From Chitinophaga dinghuensis (lineage in GTDB: Bacteria; Bacteroidota; Bacteroidia; Chitinophagales; Chitinophagaceae), in NCBI RefSeq assembly GCF_003259435.1, contig NZ_QLMA01000011.1, positions 149,191 through 213,190 on the forward strand: a stretch of 64,000 nucleotides of DNA, written 5' to 3'. The notes under the pieces are model-generated. The model saw only the letters and a program-made list of their open reading frames with translations, was not told where the DNA came from and did no database searches. Made by a program: the position numbers and the translations under genes. Shown here piece by piece: positions 1 to 9,594 of this stretch. The stretch's first letter is position 1; each line of letters starts with the position of its first letter.

Positions 1-216
1 AACAAAACTGGACACACAGGCTACTGTCTGCCATACATCCGGGAAACTAAAAGGCCCCCCAAGTAAAAACTGGGCTTGTTTCAAATCTTTGCTACTGAAG
101 ATCTCAGCAACGGTGTAATTCCCGGCAATGGGTATGATAACAGACAGGATCAGGATCACCCAGAAGGTACGGTAGTATTTTAATTTGAGCCATTCGGCAA
201 GGATGATTTGTTTCAT
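1..216 (-). CDS. ABC-2 type transporter permease, N-terminal fragment (cut by window edge)
   Basis: Only the first 72 codons lie in the window. They encode a short basic N-terminus (MKQIILAEWLKLKYYRTFW) followed by a hydrophobic segment, the usual start of ABC-2 permeases of the bacitracin/Gld export type. The start codon overlaps the stop of the upstream ATPase gene (ATGA), so the two are translationally coupled and should form one exporter. The remainder of the protein and the substrate cannot be judged. Confidence 0.75.
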   Translation of the reverse strand, partial: MKQIILAEWLKLKYYRTFWVILILSVIIPIAGNYTVAEIFSSKDLKQAQFLLGGPFSFPDVWQTVACVSSFV

Positions 217-1109
217 GAGGCAGCGGTATGGGTGATTTCCAGGAATGCGGTTTCGAGCGATTTTTTGCGCAGTTGCAGATGTTTGAGCCATATACCATGG
301 TTCGCGCACCAGCCGTTAATAGCGGCAGGATCAGGATTGGCAGTAAAGGACGCTATTACTTTGCCATTGGCGATAGTAGCGCTACTACAACCCGGATATT
401 GCAACATCAGTCGCACCAGCTCTTCGTTATTACCAGCTGCCAGCTCTACGAAATCCGTGCGCTGTATCACTTCATTCACAGGTCCGGATAACAGGAGATT
501 TCCTTTTTGCAGAATAGCTACGTGTGTACATACTTTCTCCACTTCATCCAACAGATGGCTGGCGAGAATGATTGTTTTCCCTGCTTTTGCCATATCATGG
601 ATCAGTGCGCGTACCTCCGCTATCCCGGCGGGGTCCAGGCCGTTGGTAGGCTCATCGAGGATGAGTACATCCGGATCGCCCAGCAGCGCCGCCGCAATAG
701 CCAGGCGTTGCTTCATACCGAGGGAATAGGTCTTGAACGCATTATCTCTGCGGTCATAAAGTCCGCAAATCCGGAGTACGCGTTCAATATCATCTTTCCC
801 ACGCTGTTTGATAGAAGCACTGATTTCCAGATTCTTCCAGGCGCTGAGATAATGATAAAAGTTAGGGGTTTCCAGCAGGGTGCCGATTTTGCGCCTTTCT
901 GCTGCTGTAGCCGTTTTACCGAACAGTTGGAAACTGCCTTTATCGGCTTTGAGGACATCTGTAACGATGCCTAGCAGGGTTGTTTTGCCGCTGCCATTAG
1001 GGCCTAAAACGCCGAAGACGCTGCCGGGTGGAACATCAAATGATACACCGGACAGCGCCTGGATGGCACCATACCTTTTGGAGATGCCTTGTAAGGATAA
1101 TATAGACAT
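213..1109 (-). CDS. ABC transporter ATP-binding protein
   Basis: 298-residue nucleotide-binding subunit of an ABC-2 exporter. Walker A GPNGSGKT is at residues 36-43, the signature SLGMKQR is near 130, and Walker B LILDEPTNGLDP is near 150. The C-terminal extension of about 90 residues is typical of the BcrA/drug-export group. It is coupled to the permease that follows on the same strand and begins 8 bases after the end of the FadN-type gene, so it may be cotranscribed with it. The substrate is unknown. Confidence 0.9.
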   Translation of the reverse strand: MSILSLQGISKRYGAIQALSGVSFDVPPGSVFGVLGPNGSGKTTLLGIVTDVLKADKGSFQLFGKTATAAERRKIGTLLETPNFYHYLSAWKNLEISASIKQRGKDDIERVLRICGLYDRRDNAFKTYSLGMKQRLAIAAALLGDPDVLILDEPTNGLDPAGIAEVRALIHDMAKAGKTIILASHLLDEVEKVCTHVAILQKGNLLLSGPVNEVIQRTDFVELAAGNNEELVRLMLQYPGCSSATIANGKVIASFTANPDPAAINGWCANHGIWLKHLQLRKKSLETAFLEITHTAAS

Positions 1110-1117
1110 AGGTTTAA

Positions 1118-3517
1118 TTAGTTCCGGACTGGTTTGCCGGTTTTAATTACGCTTTGTAATCTTTCCAGGGTTTTACGTTCTCCACAGAGACTAAGGAATG
1201 CTTCGCGTTCCAGGTCCAGCAGATATTGTTCGCTCACGAATGATGGCTCGGTCAAATCTCCGCCACACATTACATAAGCCAGTTTCTGTGCTACTTTTTC
1301 ATCATGTTCAGAAATATAGTTTCCAAACTTCATGGCGTATATACCTGCCAGTAATGCACCCAGCGCACTGCGGCCCATCACTTTGATATCAGTTCTTTCC
1401 ACTGGTTTCGTGTAGCCTTCATCTGCCAAAGCAATTACACTACGTTTCGCATCTGCAATCAAACGGCCAGGATTCATGGTAATTTCATCATGACCTTTAC
1501 GTAATACGCCCATATCGAAGCCTTCAAATCCGGAGGTCGCTACTTTTGCAGTGGCTACTGTCATGAAGTAATCTTTCAGTGGTTCTTCTTCAATGCGTCC
1601 TTCTTTGAATTCAAGACTTGCACGAAGCGTCATTTCTTTAGTACCGCCACCGCCAGGAATCAGGCCTACGCCCAGTTCTACCAGTCCGATATATGTTTCT
1701 GCAGCCGCCTGTATTTTATCTGCATGCAATGCCATTTCGCAACCGCCGCCGAGAGTGAGCGCATGTGGCGCAACTACAACAGGTATGCTGGAATATCGAA
1801 GCCGCATAGTAGAGCGTTGGAAAAGACGTACCGCCATATCCAGCTCATCATACTCTTGTTCTGCGGCCATCATGAAAATCATTCCGACGTTAGCGCCTGC
1901 AGAGAAATTAGTGCCATCGTTGGCTACCACGAGGCCACGGAAATCTTTCTCCGCACGGTCTACTGCCTTGTTCAATCCTTCGAGTACTTCTCCGCCAATG
2001 GTGTTCATTTTGGTTTGCCAATCGAAGCAAACAACGCCATCGCCGATGTCAATCAATCTGCTGGCACTATTCTTCCAGATCACATTACTGGAGTAGTTTT
2101 CCAGGATAATGAAAGCGCCTTCGCCAGGCAATGCTTTATAGGATTGAGAAGGAATATCGTAGTAGAATTTCTTACCGTTATCAACTTTATAGAAAGACGT
2201 AATGCCCTTTGCCAGCATATCTTTCACCCAGCTCGCAACAGTCAGACCCTTTTCTTCTATCTGCTTAACACAAGCTTCTACACCAAAGAGATCCCAGCTT
2301 TCGAAAGGTCCTATTTCCCATCCAAAGCCCGCTTTCATGGCGTCATCCACTTTGTACAGGTCATCTGCTATTTCAGGAATACGATGAGACACATAAGAAA
2401 ACAGGTGAGCGTGGAATTGCTGATAGAATTGTCCGGCTTTATCTGTAGCGCCAGCGAGGGCTTTCAGTCGCTGTTTGAGATCTTCTATAGGCTTGGCGGC
2501 ATCAATGCTGCCGAATCTCGCTTTCTGCTTTGGACCATACTCCATGGTTTGCAGGTTCAGCGTGAGAATTTCTTTTCCGCCAGGGCCGGTGGTTTTCTTA
2601 TAGAAACCTTGTCCGGTTTTATCTCCCAGCCAGTTGTTATCCACTACTTTCTGGAGGAAATCAGGAATTTTGAAGATGGCTATTGCCTCATCATCCGGAC
2701 AGTTTTCCAACACGCCTTTGGCTACTTTCACAAGCGTATCGATACCTACTACGTCGGCAGTACGGAAGGTGGCTGATTTAGGCCTTCCGATAACGGGGCC
2801 GGTAAGCGCATCGATTTCATCTATGCCTAATCCCATTTCCTGCATGATATGGAATATAGCCATGATGGAGTACACTCCTACACGATTGGCGATAAAGGCA
2901 GGCGTATCCTTACAGAGTACGGTTGTCTTCCCGAGATACAGATCTCCGTATTCCATCAGAAAATCAATCACTGCAGGATCTGTATGAGGAGTAGGAATTA
3001 TTTCGAGTAAGCGCAGATAGCGGGGAGGATTGAAGAAGTGCGTACCGCAGAAATGTTTCTGGAAATCTTCACTGCGGCCTTCCGCCATCAGATGAATAGG
3101 AATACCGGAAGTATTGGAAGTAATTAAGGTACCTGGTTTGCGGAACTGTTCTACTTGTTCGAATACTATTTTCTTTACGGCCAGGTTTTCCACTACCACT
3201 TCGATGATCCAGTCGCATTCTGCAATGCGTTTCATATCATCTGTAAAGTTCCCCGTTTTGATATTTTTAATAACATCTTTCGTAAAAACAGGCGATGGAT
3301 TTGACTTAACAGCTGCCTGGAGGGCGTCATTCACAATGCGGTTCTTCACAGCAGGACTATCCAATGTGAGGTTTTTCTTCTTCTCTGCATCATTCAGTTC
3401 TTTCGGTGCAATATCAAGCAGCAGTACCTGAACGCCAATACCTGCGAAATGGCAAGCAATCCTTGAACCCATAACCCCAGAGCCCAGTACGGCTACTTTA
3501 TTGATGTGTCTTTGCAT
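1118..3517 (-). CDS. fadN: 3-hydroxyacyl-CoA dehydrogenase / enoyl-CoA hydratase (FadN type)
   Basis: 799-residue bifunctional beta-oxidation enzyme. The NAD-binding dehydrogenase domain is N-terminal (glycine motif GSGVMGSRI at about 11-19) and the crotonase domain is C-terminal (GGGCEMALHAD and GLIPGGGGTKEM carry the oxyanion hole and catalytic region). This is the Bacillus FadN order, the reverse of E. coli FadB. It hydrates trans-2-enoyl-CoA and oxidises the 3-hydroxyacyl-CoA. The thiolase that would complete the cycle is not adjacent; a candidate lies at 48474-49652. Length matches the FadN family. Confidence 0.9.
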   Translation of the reverse strand: MQRHINKVAVLGSGVMGSRIACHFAGIGVQVLLLDIAPKELNDAEKKKNLTLDSPAVKNRIVNDALQAAVKSNPSPVFTKDVIKNIKTGNFTDDMKRIAECDWIIEVVVENLAVKKIVFEQVEQFRKPGTLITSNTSGIPIHLMAEGRSEDFQKHFCGTHFFNPPRYLRLLEIIPTPHTDPAVIDFLMEYGDLYLGKTTVLCKDTPAFIANRVGVYSIMAIFHIMQEMGLGIDEIDALTGPVIGRPKSATFRTADVVGIDTLVKVAKGVLENCPDDEAIAIFKIPDFLQKVVDNNWLGDKTGQGFYKKTTGPGGKEILTLNLQTMEYGPKQKARFGSIDAAKPIEDLKQRLKALAGATDKAGQFYQQFHAHLFSYVSHRIPEIADDLYKVDDAMKAGFGWEIGPFESWDLFGVEACVKQIEEKGLTVASWVKDMLAKGITSFYKVDNGKKFYYDIPSQSYKALPGEGAFIILENYSSNVIWKNSASRLIDIGDGVVCFDWQTKMNTIGGEVLEGLNKAVDRAEKDFRGLVVANDGTNFSAGANVGMIFMMAAEQEYDELDMAVRLFQRSTMRLRYSSIPVVVAPHALTLGGGCEMALHADKIQAAAETYIGLVELGVGLIPGGGGTKEMTLRASLEFKEGRIEEEPLKDYFMTVATAKVATSGFEGFDMGVLRKGHDEITMNPGRLIADAKRSVIALADEGYTKPVERTDIKVMGRSALGALLAGIYAMKFGNYISEHDEKVAQKLAYVMCGGDLTEPSFVSEQYLLDLEREAFLSLCGERKTLERLQSVIKTGKPVRN

Positions 3518-3687
3518 ATTACGGCCAGCTTTAATCTGTTAGTGAATACAAACAATATTTTTAGATTCTTGAATTTAGGATTTTTTGGGGTAGAAAAGTA
3601 AGATGAGATGTTAAAAAATCCTGTATATGTTTTTGTAGCGGGTCTGAACCTATGAATGGCAGGAAGGGATGGGGAAGGGACCAACAA

Positions 3688-3724
3688 AAAAGGTCCGTCT
3701 CTGCGGAGTAGAGACGGACCTTTT
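3688..3724 (-). terminator. Bidirectional hairpin terminator after metG
   Basis: Perfect 15-bp stem (3688-3702 with 3710-3724) and 7-base loop. On the minus strand the stem is followed by a T-rich run, placing it just after the metG stop codon; T-rich sequence also follows on the plus strand. Confidence 0.85.
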
Positions 3725-3749
3725 CTTTCTATTCTTATCTATCAGGTAA

Positions 3750-5873
3750 TCAACTTACACCGCTACCAGCTTTCACTGCTTCGGATGGGTTGACGAATAT
3801 CAGTTTACCGTTATCTTCAGCCATGAGGATCATACCCTGACTTTCGATACCGCGCATTTTACGAGGCGCCAGGTTAGCTACGAGGGTCACCTGTTTGCCA
3901 ATGATATCCTCTGGTTTGAAGTGCATGGCTATACCGGAAACGACTGTACGTTGTTCAGTACCAATGTCTACCAGCAATTTCAACAGTTTATCTGCTTTTT
4001 CCACTTTCTCTGCCTGGAGGATGGTTCCTACACGCAGTTCCAGTTTTGCAAAATCATCGTACTGGATTTCTGGTTTTGCAGGAGCGGCAGGTTTTTCTGC
4101 TTCAACTGGCGCTGGTGCTGCAGCCGCGTTGGCAGCTTTGGAGGCAGCCAGTTTGGCCAGTTGTGCCTGGATCTCTTCATCTTCAATTTTCTTGAAGAGG
4201 AGTTCAGGCGCACGCAGCGTATAGCCTACGCTTAACAGTTTCGAAGAACCGGCATTCTCCCAATCCAACATTTTTTCCACCACTTTCATCATATGCAGCA
4301 TTTTCTTTGCAGTAAATGGCAGGAATGGATTGATGAAGATAGCCAGGTTAGCAGTCAGTTGGAGACAGATATGCAGGCAGATATCAATTCGCTGTTGCAG
4401 CATTGGCAAATCATCTGCTGTATACTTGTCCAGTACTTCTCCATTTTTCAGCTTGTCAATTGCTTTCGACAGTATCCATGGTTCATTACGCTGCATGTAT
4501 TGGTTACCTTTTGTGGAAAGGGCCATTACTTCAGACAATGCTTCTCTGAATTTATAGGCTTCCAGCGCAGCTTCCACCTTCTCTTTTGTGATAGCAAACT
4601 CGCTCATCATCTGACGATCTTCGTCGTTCACGAGGTCTGCATGCAATACAGGCACTTTACCACCGCAAAGTTTGTGCATCAGCACCATAGTGCGGTTTAC
4701 GAAGTTACCCAGGTTGGCTACCAGTTCGCTGTTATTTCTGTCCTGGAAATCTTTCCAGGTGAAGTCGTTATCCTTTGTTTCAGGAGCAGTGGCAGTGAGT
4801 ACATAGCGCAGTACATCCTGTTGATCAGGGAAATCTGCGATGTAATCATTTACCCAAACAGCCCAGTTTCTGGAAGTAGAGATTTTATCTCCTTCCAGGT
4901 TCAGGAATTCGTTGGCAGGTACATTTTCCGGCAATACAAAGCCGCCGTGCGCTTTCAGCATGGCTGGGAAAATAATACAGTGGAAAACGATATTATCCTT
5001 ACCAATGAAGTGTACCAGCTTGGTATCATCTTTACACCAGTAGTCTGCCCAGTTTTCGGTCAGTTCTTTGGTAGCGGAGATATAACCAATTGGTGCATCG
5101 AACCATACGTACAGTACTTTCCCTTCTGCATCAGGCAGTGGCACCTGGATACCCCAGTTACTGTCGCGGGTCATGGCTCTGCTTTGCAGTCCACTATTCA
5201 GCCAGCTTTTGCACTGTCCGTATACGTTATTTTTCCAGTCTTTATGACCTTCCAGCAACCATTCATTCAGCCATGGTTCATAGTTCTGCAGGGGCATGTA
5301 CCAGTGTTTGGTTTTCTTTTTCACAGGTACAGCATCGCTGAGAGCGGAATGAGGATTGATCAGTTCATCAGGACTGAGGCTGTTTCCACATTTTTCGCAC
5401 TGGTCGCCATAAGCTTTATCGTTGCCACAGTGAGGGCAGGTACCGATAATATAACGATCAGCCAGGAACATGTTGGCTTTGGGATCGAAGTATTGTTCTG
5501 ATTCTTTTTCCTCGAAAAGGCCATCGTTGTACATTTTCAGGAAGTAGTCAGATGCGGTTTTATGATGAACAGGATTGCTGGTACGGGAGAAGATATCGAA
5601 AGATATACCCATGGCAGCAAAACTATCTCCAATGATCTTATGATATCTGTCTACCACATCTTGAGGAGTTACGTTCTCCTTCATTGCTTTGATGGTGATA
5701 GGCACGCCGTGTTCGTCGGTACCGCAAACGAATTTCACGTCTGCTTTTTTAGCGCGGAGATAGCGCACGTAGATATCTGCGGGAATATAGCATCCTGCCA
5801 GGTGTCCTATATGAACAGGCCCATTGGCATACGGTAATGCCGCAGTTATTAAATATCTATTAAATTTTGCCAT
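3750..5873 (-). CDS. metG: Methionyl-tRNA synthetase
   Basis: 707 residues. Charges tRNA-Met in the cytoplasm. The class I HIGH-type motif (PYANGPVHIGHLAG) is at about 14-27, the KMSKS-type loop appears as KISTS near 330, and a four-cysteine zinc knuckle (CPHCGN...CEKCGN) sits near 145-160. An alanine/proline-rich linker leads to a C-terminal EMAP/Trbp111-type tRNA-binding domain (about 600-707), which promotes dimerisation and tRNA binding. Length and domain order match the long bacterial MetG form. Confidence 0.97.
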   Translation of the reverse strand: MAKFNRYLITAALPYANGPVHIGHLAGCYIPADIYVRYLRAKKADVKFVCGTDEHGVPITIKAMKENVTPQDVVDRYHKIIGDSFAAMGISFDIFSRTSNPVHHKTASDYFLKMYNDGLFEEKESEQYFDPKANMFLADRYIIGTCPHCGNDKAYGDQCEKCGNSLSPDELINPHSALSDAVPVKKKTKHWYMPLQNYEPWLNEWLLEGHKDWKNNVYGQCKSWLNSGLQSRAMTRDSNWGIQVPLPDAEGKVLYVWFDAPIGYISATKELTENWADYWCKDDTKLVHFIGKDNIVFHCIIFPAMLKAHGGFVLPENVPANEFLNLEGDKISTSRNWAVWVNDYIADFPDQQDVLRYVLTATAPETKDNDFTWKDFQDRNNSELVANLGNFVNRTMVLMHKLCGGKVPVLHADLVNDEDRQMMSEFAITKEKVEAALEAYKFREALSEVMALSTKGNQYMQRNEPWILSKAIDKLKNGEVLDKYTADDLPMLQQRIDICLHICLQLTANLAIFINPFLPFTAKKMLHMMKVVEKMLDWENAGSSKLLSVGYTLRAPELLFKKIEDEEIQAQLAKLAASKAANAAAAPAPVEAEKPAAPAKPEIQYDDFAKLELRVGTILQAEKVEKADKLLKLLVDIGTEQRTVVSGIAMHFKPEDIIGKQVTLVANLAPRKMRGIESQGMILMAEDNGKLIFVNPSEAVKAGSGVS

Positions 5874-5985
5874 ACTATCTTAAAGAATACTTAAATAAAT
5901 TCTAATTATGACTGTGTTTTTGGAATAGCCGATACATTTCATCAACTTAGACCGGGCGGACCGCTTAAAAAACGGCCCAATCTTG

Positions 5986-5993
5986 CAAAGGTA
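5986..5993 (-). promoter_or_regulatory. metG -7 promoter box
   Basis: On the minus strand the sequence reads TACCTTTG, an exact match to the Bacteroidota -7 element TAnnTTTG. It predicts a leader of roughly 110 bases before metG. No convincing -33 TTG is found at the usual distance. Confidence 0.5.
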
Positions 5994-6005
5994 AACAAAA
6001 CTACA

Positions 6006-6920
6006 ATGGTAAAAATTCCACCATATCTCAAAAAAGGTGATTTAATAGGCGTAACCTGCTCCAGCAGCAAAATGGAACTGGCAGCAGCGGAGTATGCGGC
6101 AGAGGTATTGCGTTCCTGGGGATTCCGGGTACATTTAGGCATTACCGTTGGAACCAGTTTCCATAATTTCTCTGCCCCGGATGAACTCAGACTGGAAGAG
6201 CTGCAAGACATGCTGGATGATCCTGAAATCAAAGCCATTGTCTTTGGCCGTGGCGGTTACGGGATGGTTTGTATACTGGATAAGCTGGATTTCAAAAAAT
6301 TCCGCAAACATCCCAAATGGCTCTGTGGCTATAGTGATGTAACTATTCTGCATGCCCATATCCAGGAACGTTTTGATATCCCTTCTATTCACTCTGTGAT
6401 GTGCAGTGGCATTACCAAAGACACGGTGGAAAATCCGTATGTGAACAGCCTGGAACAAGTACTGAAAGGAAAAAAATACAGTTACAATACTCCTTCCCAT
6501 GAGTTAAACCGCGAAGGAAGTGCCACTGGCATCCTCGTGGGCGGTAATCTCTCTTTACTGGCCAATGCGTCAGGTACGGCCTCCCAGGTCAATACCAAGG
6601 GTAAAATCCTGTTGTTAGAAGATATCGGGGAATACCGATATAATGTAGACCGACTGATGTACAACCTGAAAAGGGCCGGATGGCTGGATAAGCTGGCCGG
6701 ATTGGTAGTTGGCGGTTTTACCGATGGTAAGGAAACAACTACTCCATTCGGCCAGACAGAATATGAAATTATTCACAATATGGTCAAGGAATTTGACTAT
6801 CCCGTGTGCTTTAATTTCCCCATAGGCCATCAGACAGAAAACTATACTGTTAAACTGGGCATGAAACACCACCTGAAAGTAGGTGAAGCTAAAACCGTCC
6901 TGAAGCTCCAGGAAGATTAA
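6006..6920 (+). CDS. LD-carboxypeptidase (peptidase S66)
   Basis: 304 residues, cytoplasmic, no signal peptide. S66 peptidases cleave the terminal D-alanine from tetrapeptide stems during murein recycling. The nucleophile serine lies in GYSDVT (near 111), followed by VGGNLSLL, the EDIGEYRYNVDR segment with the catalytic glutamate, and the catalytic histidine in FPIGHQ near the C-terminus. It diverges from metG and converges with the ThiF-like gene with a 4-base overlap of the coding ends. Confidence 0.92.
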   Translation: MVKIPPYLKKGDLIGVTCSSSKMELAAAEYAAEVLRSWGFRVHLGITVGTSFHNFSAPDELRLEELQDMLDDPEIKAIVFGRGGYGMVCILDKLDFKKFRKHPKWLCGYSDVTILHAHIQERFDIPSIHSVMCSGITKDTVENPYVNSLEQVLKGKKYSYNTPSHELNREGSATGILVGGNLSLLANASGTASQVNTKGKILLLEDIGEYRYNVDRLMYNLKRAGWLDKLAGLVVGGFTDGKETTTPFGQTEYEIIHNMVKEFDYPVCFNFPIGHQTENYTVKLGMKHHLKVGEAKTVLKLQED

Positions 6921-7729
6921 TCCTCTACATCCGGAACGATTTCCAGTCCGTAGTCTTCTGCGGACAGGAGCCCGTTTGTCCTGGTGGTTTCAATCAACGC
7001 TTTGTTGGCCGTCAGGTCGTGTACAGTAGTGCTATTGTGCAGATAATCGATACCATAAAGTTTATTGGTAAGACCAATAGGTACGTCAATCAGGTATTTG
7101 ATGACATCAGTGGCGATATGCATGCCTGTAGTACCATGGGTAATACCTAAAGCGCCTGCATCAAAATTGCGGTAGTCGTCTGTAATGTCCAGTGCGCAAC
7201 GATAGGAAGCAGAAACGGTACCATCCAGCATAGGCATATTAAAGCCGCCATACCAGGCGAGCCAGTTATGTACCTCACCGATTACCAATGGTTTATTATG
7301 TAGGATGCAAGCATCATTGATCAACAGATGAGAACCATGGTGTTGTGTACAATCGATCACTATATCGAAACCCTCCAGGAGGTAGGCCATTGTTTCTGGC
7401 TTTGCCTGTAAGAGGAAGGGGAATGGTCTTGCAAATGGATTAACGCCATACAGCCTGCTGGCGGCCATTTTCGCCTTATGTTTCTTCACGTCCTGTACGT
7501 GAAAAATAGGCTGGCGGTGCATATCTTCTGTGTTGATTACGCCATAATCCACGATACCGATAATCCCTACGCCGCTGGCGCCGAGATACTGAATCACCGG
7601 GCTTCCCAGGCCACCTGCACCGATTACCAACACGCGGGAGAGTTTCAGTTTTTCCTGCATAGCTACGCCGAAACCGGGTACAGCTATAGGATTTTTAAAA
7701 TGCTGTAATTCTTTTTCACTTAATATCAT
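6917..7729 (-). CDS. ThiF/MoeB/HesA-family adenylyltransferase-like protein
   Basis: 270 residues with an E1-like Rossmann fold. The nucleotide-binding GAGGLGSPV is near 38-46, MHRQPIF matches the Arg finger region, and DCTQHHGSHLLINDAC matches the DCTDN segment of MoeB/ThiF. Family members adenylate the C-terminal Gly of a ubiquitin-like sulfur carrier. The two CxxC zinc pairs of MoeB/ThiF are absent and no sulfur carrier gene is nearby, so the partner is unknown. The gene sits 15 bases after the histidine kinase and is probably cotranscribed. Confidence 0.8.
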   Translation of the reverse strand: MILSEKELQHFKNPIAVPGFGVAMQEKLKLSRVLVIGAGGLGSPVIQYLGASGVGIIGIVDYGVINTEDMHRQPIFHVQDVKKHKAKMAASRLYGVNPFARPFPFLLQAKPETMAYLLEGFDIVIDCTQHHGSHLLINDACILHNKPLVIGEVHNWLAWYGGFNMPMLDGTVSASYRCALDITDDYRNFDAGALGITHGTTGMHIATDVIKYLIDVPIGLTNKLYGIDYLHNSTTVHDLTANKALIETTRTNGLLSAEDYGLEIVPDVED

Positions 7730-7744
7730 GCGCTGTTCCTTTTA

Positions 7745-9106
7745 CTATTCCTGTGGGAATTCGAGGGTAAATTTACTTCCTTTACCCACTACGCTTTCCA
7801 CTTTGATTTTACCGTGATGAGCATCTACAATCGCTTTCACATAGCTCAGTCCGAGGCCGAAACCTTTTACATTATGGACGTTGCCGGTATGTGCGCGGTA
7901 GAATTTCTCAAAGATACGCGAAATAGTATCTTTACTCATACCGATACCATTATCAGTAATGATGATGAACAGGCTTTTGCGGGTGTTATAAGTATTGATA
8001 GTGACTTCCAGATTCTCTTTTGAATATTTGATGGCATTATCCAGGAGGTTGAAAACCACATTGGAGAAATGCACGTCATCCGCCATGATCACTGGGTTTA
8101 CGGCATTCAGTTGCAGATCTACTATTCCGTTTTTATTGGCCAGTTGCAGTTGCAGGTTGTCCACGGTATTCTGGATAACTGCGTGTACATCCATGGCCTG
8201 GAGTTTCAGACCGATTTCATCTTTTTCCAGGAGGGCAGATTGCAGGATGGTTTCCACCTGTTTATTCATCCTTTTGTTTTCTTCCTTGATGATACCGGAG
8301 AAATAGCGGATTTTATCTTTATTATCCATCACTTTTTCATTTCCTATAGCATCAATAGCCAGGGAAATGGTGGCCAGTGGCGTTTTCAGCTCATGGGTCA
8401 TATTATTGATAAAGTCCGATTTTATCTCTGACAGCTTCTTTTGATTGAGCAGCGTTCGGATGGTGAGTGCAAAGGCAGTGATAATGATGAGCGTGAAACA
8501 CACCCCTCCAATGATCATGATGGTCAGCTGATGGACGATCTCATCTTTTGCAGGTCTGATGAGGTACAGTTGTTCCATATTGGGGCCATAGTTTTCATCC
8601 AGGGGGATGACTCCCATCTTGTATTCTTTGTTTTTTGACAGTGTGTCATTCGCGACAATACCGAACAGCTTCGCAAATCCGGGTGTTTGTACGCGCCATA
8701 CGGAGGCGCCGATGCCAGCAACTGGTCCGGCGATGGCGAATTCAAAATGTACCGTATCCAGGCGATGGTCTCGGAGACTGTTGATGATTACTTTTTCGAT
8801 TTGTGCGGGCGTAAAGCGGTCGGTCACGTAGGTACGTAATACCTGTTGTTTGCCTAAATCGAAGAATCCATTATTCATGGGGTCCGTACCGGATATGGAG
8901 TTTATTCGGAGGGTGCGGGTATTGGCTTTGTGATTGATAAAGTATTCTCTTACTTCATTCAATGCGTCTATGGCTCTCTGGTCCAGCTGTTTATCTTTAA
9001 TGACAACGGCACTTTTTATCCAGTTGACCTGGATATAAATTATTCCTAAGAGAGAAACGGTGATTAGAGCAACTATGACAGGAAAAATTCGCTTCAACGG
9101 TATCAT
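7745..9106 (-). CDS. Membrane sensor histidine kinase
   Basis: 453 residues. One transmembrane helix lies at about 8-28 and a second near 200-225, enclosing an extracytoplasmic sensor of about 170 residues. The kinase core follows: H-box NMTHELKTPLATIS (phospho-acceptor His), N-box LLDNAIKYS, G1 DNGIGMS and G2 GFGLGLSYV. It should autophosphorylate on His and pass the phosphate to a response regulator, but none is encoded nearby, so it is an orphan here. The signal is unknown. Confidence 0.92.
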   Translation of the reverse strand: MIPLKRIFPVIVALITVSLLGIIYIQVNWIKSAVVIKDKQLDQRAIDALNEVREYFINHKANTRTLRINSISGTDPMNNGFFDLGKQQVLRTYVTDRFTPAQIEKVIINSLRDHRLDTVHFEFAIAGPVAGIGASVWRVQTPGFAKLFGIVANDTLSKNKEYKMGVIPLDENYGPNMEQLYLIRPAKDEIVHQLTIMIIGGVCFTLIIITAFALTIRTLLNQKKLSEIKSDFINNMTHELKTPLATISLAIDAIGNEKVMDNKDKIRYFSGIIKEENKRMNKQVETILQSALLEKDEIGLKLQAMDVHAVIQNTVDNLQLQLANKNGIVDLQLNAVNPVIMADDVHFSNVVFNLLDNAIKYSKENLEVTINTYNTRKSLFIIITDNGIGMSKDTISRIFEKFYRAHTGNVHNVKGFGLGLSYVKAIVDAHHGKIKVESVVGKGSKFTLEFPQE

Positions 9107-9305
9107 GCAAAAAATGAGTAAGACTTAAATTTAAATAAATCAGGAAGTTTCGAGCGTATTATTTTGTTAAAAAAGATGCTTGCTATAGCAACAATGATAC
9201 AAAATTAGATAGTTATATGAGCTTGTGCAGCCACTGTTAACAATTCAATATTACTTTAACGTAATTTTAACGGCAAACTTCTGATTTTTATATTTCATCT
9301 TTCCT

Positions 9306-9313
9306 TACCTTTG
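9306..9313 (+). promoter_or_regulatory. -7 promoter box upstream of candidate small RNA
   Basis: TACCTTTG, an exact TAnnTTTG match, ends 3 bases before the structured segment that begins at 9317. No TTG is present about 20 bases upstream, so the -33 element is weak or missing. Confidence 0.5.
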
Positions 9314-9316
9314 TCC

Positions 9317-9466
9317 TATCAAACTGGTACTAAATTTGCTTAGTTAAGTTTGACAAAAGCACAAGAAATTAAACTTTCTACATACATCGACGTGGATTCG
9401 TTCCATAAGCGATTTAGATTTTGGTTGATAAAATGGTAAGGAGGTTGTCTAGCCTCCTTTTTTTAT
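9317..9466 (+). ncRNA. Candidate structured small RNA with its own terminator
   Basis: About 150 bases between a -7 box and an intrinsic terminator, without a reading frame. The ends pair: TATCAA (9317-9322) with TTGATA (9425-9430). After a symmetric 7/7 internal loop, CTAAAT (9330-9335) pairs with ATTTAG (9412-9417) and GCTTA (9338-9342) with TAAGC (9406-9410). Inside, AAGTTT (9346-9351) can pair with AAACTT (9371-9376). The 3' end is a 7-bp GC-rich hairpin and T run. A long rod with an internal bubble recalls 6S RNA, but I cannot assign it to a family. Confidence 0.5.
9438..9466 (+). terminator. Intrinsic terminator of the candidate small RNA
   Basis: AAGGAGG (9438-9444) pairs with CCTCCTT (9453-9459), followed by an uninterrupted T run. 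Confidence 0.8.
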
Positions 9467-9594
9467 GCCCTCTCCTACAAGTTAAATTTTATCTGCATAT
9501 ATAAATTATTGCTGAACTGCATTCCTCGCAGTGGAAATCTCGTTTATAAGTGTAAAACCCTTAAATTTATATTAGTGAATCAAAACGATAGATT

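Noticed and set aside
1724..2776. A 350-codon open frame on the plus strand within the FadN-type gene
   Set aside because: It lies entirely opposite a clearly conserved gene, has no recognisable domains and no start signal.
4293..5501. A 402-codon open frame on the plus strand within metG
   Set aside because: Antisense shadow of a conserved synthetase; composition is Phe/Gln-rich with no family pattern.
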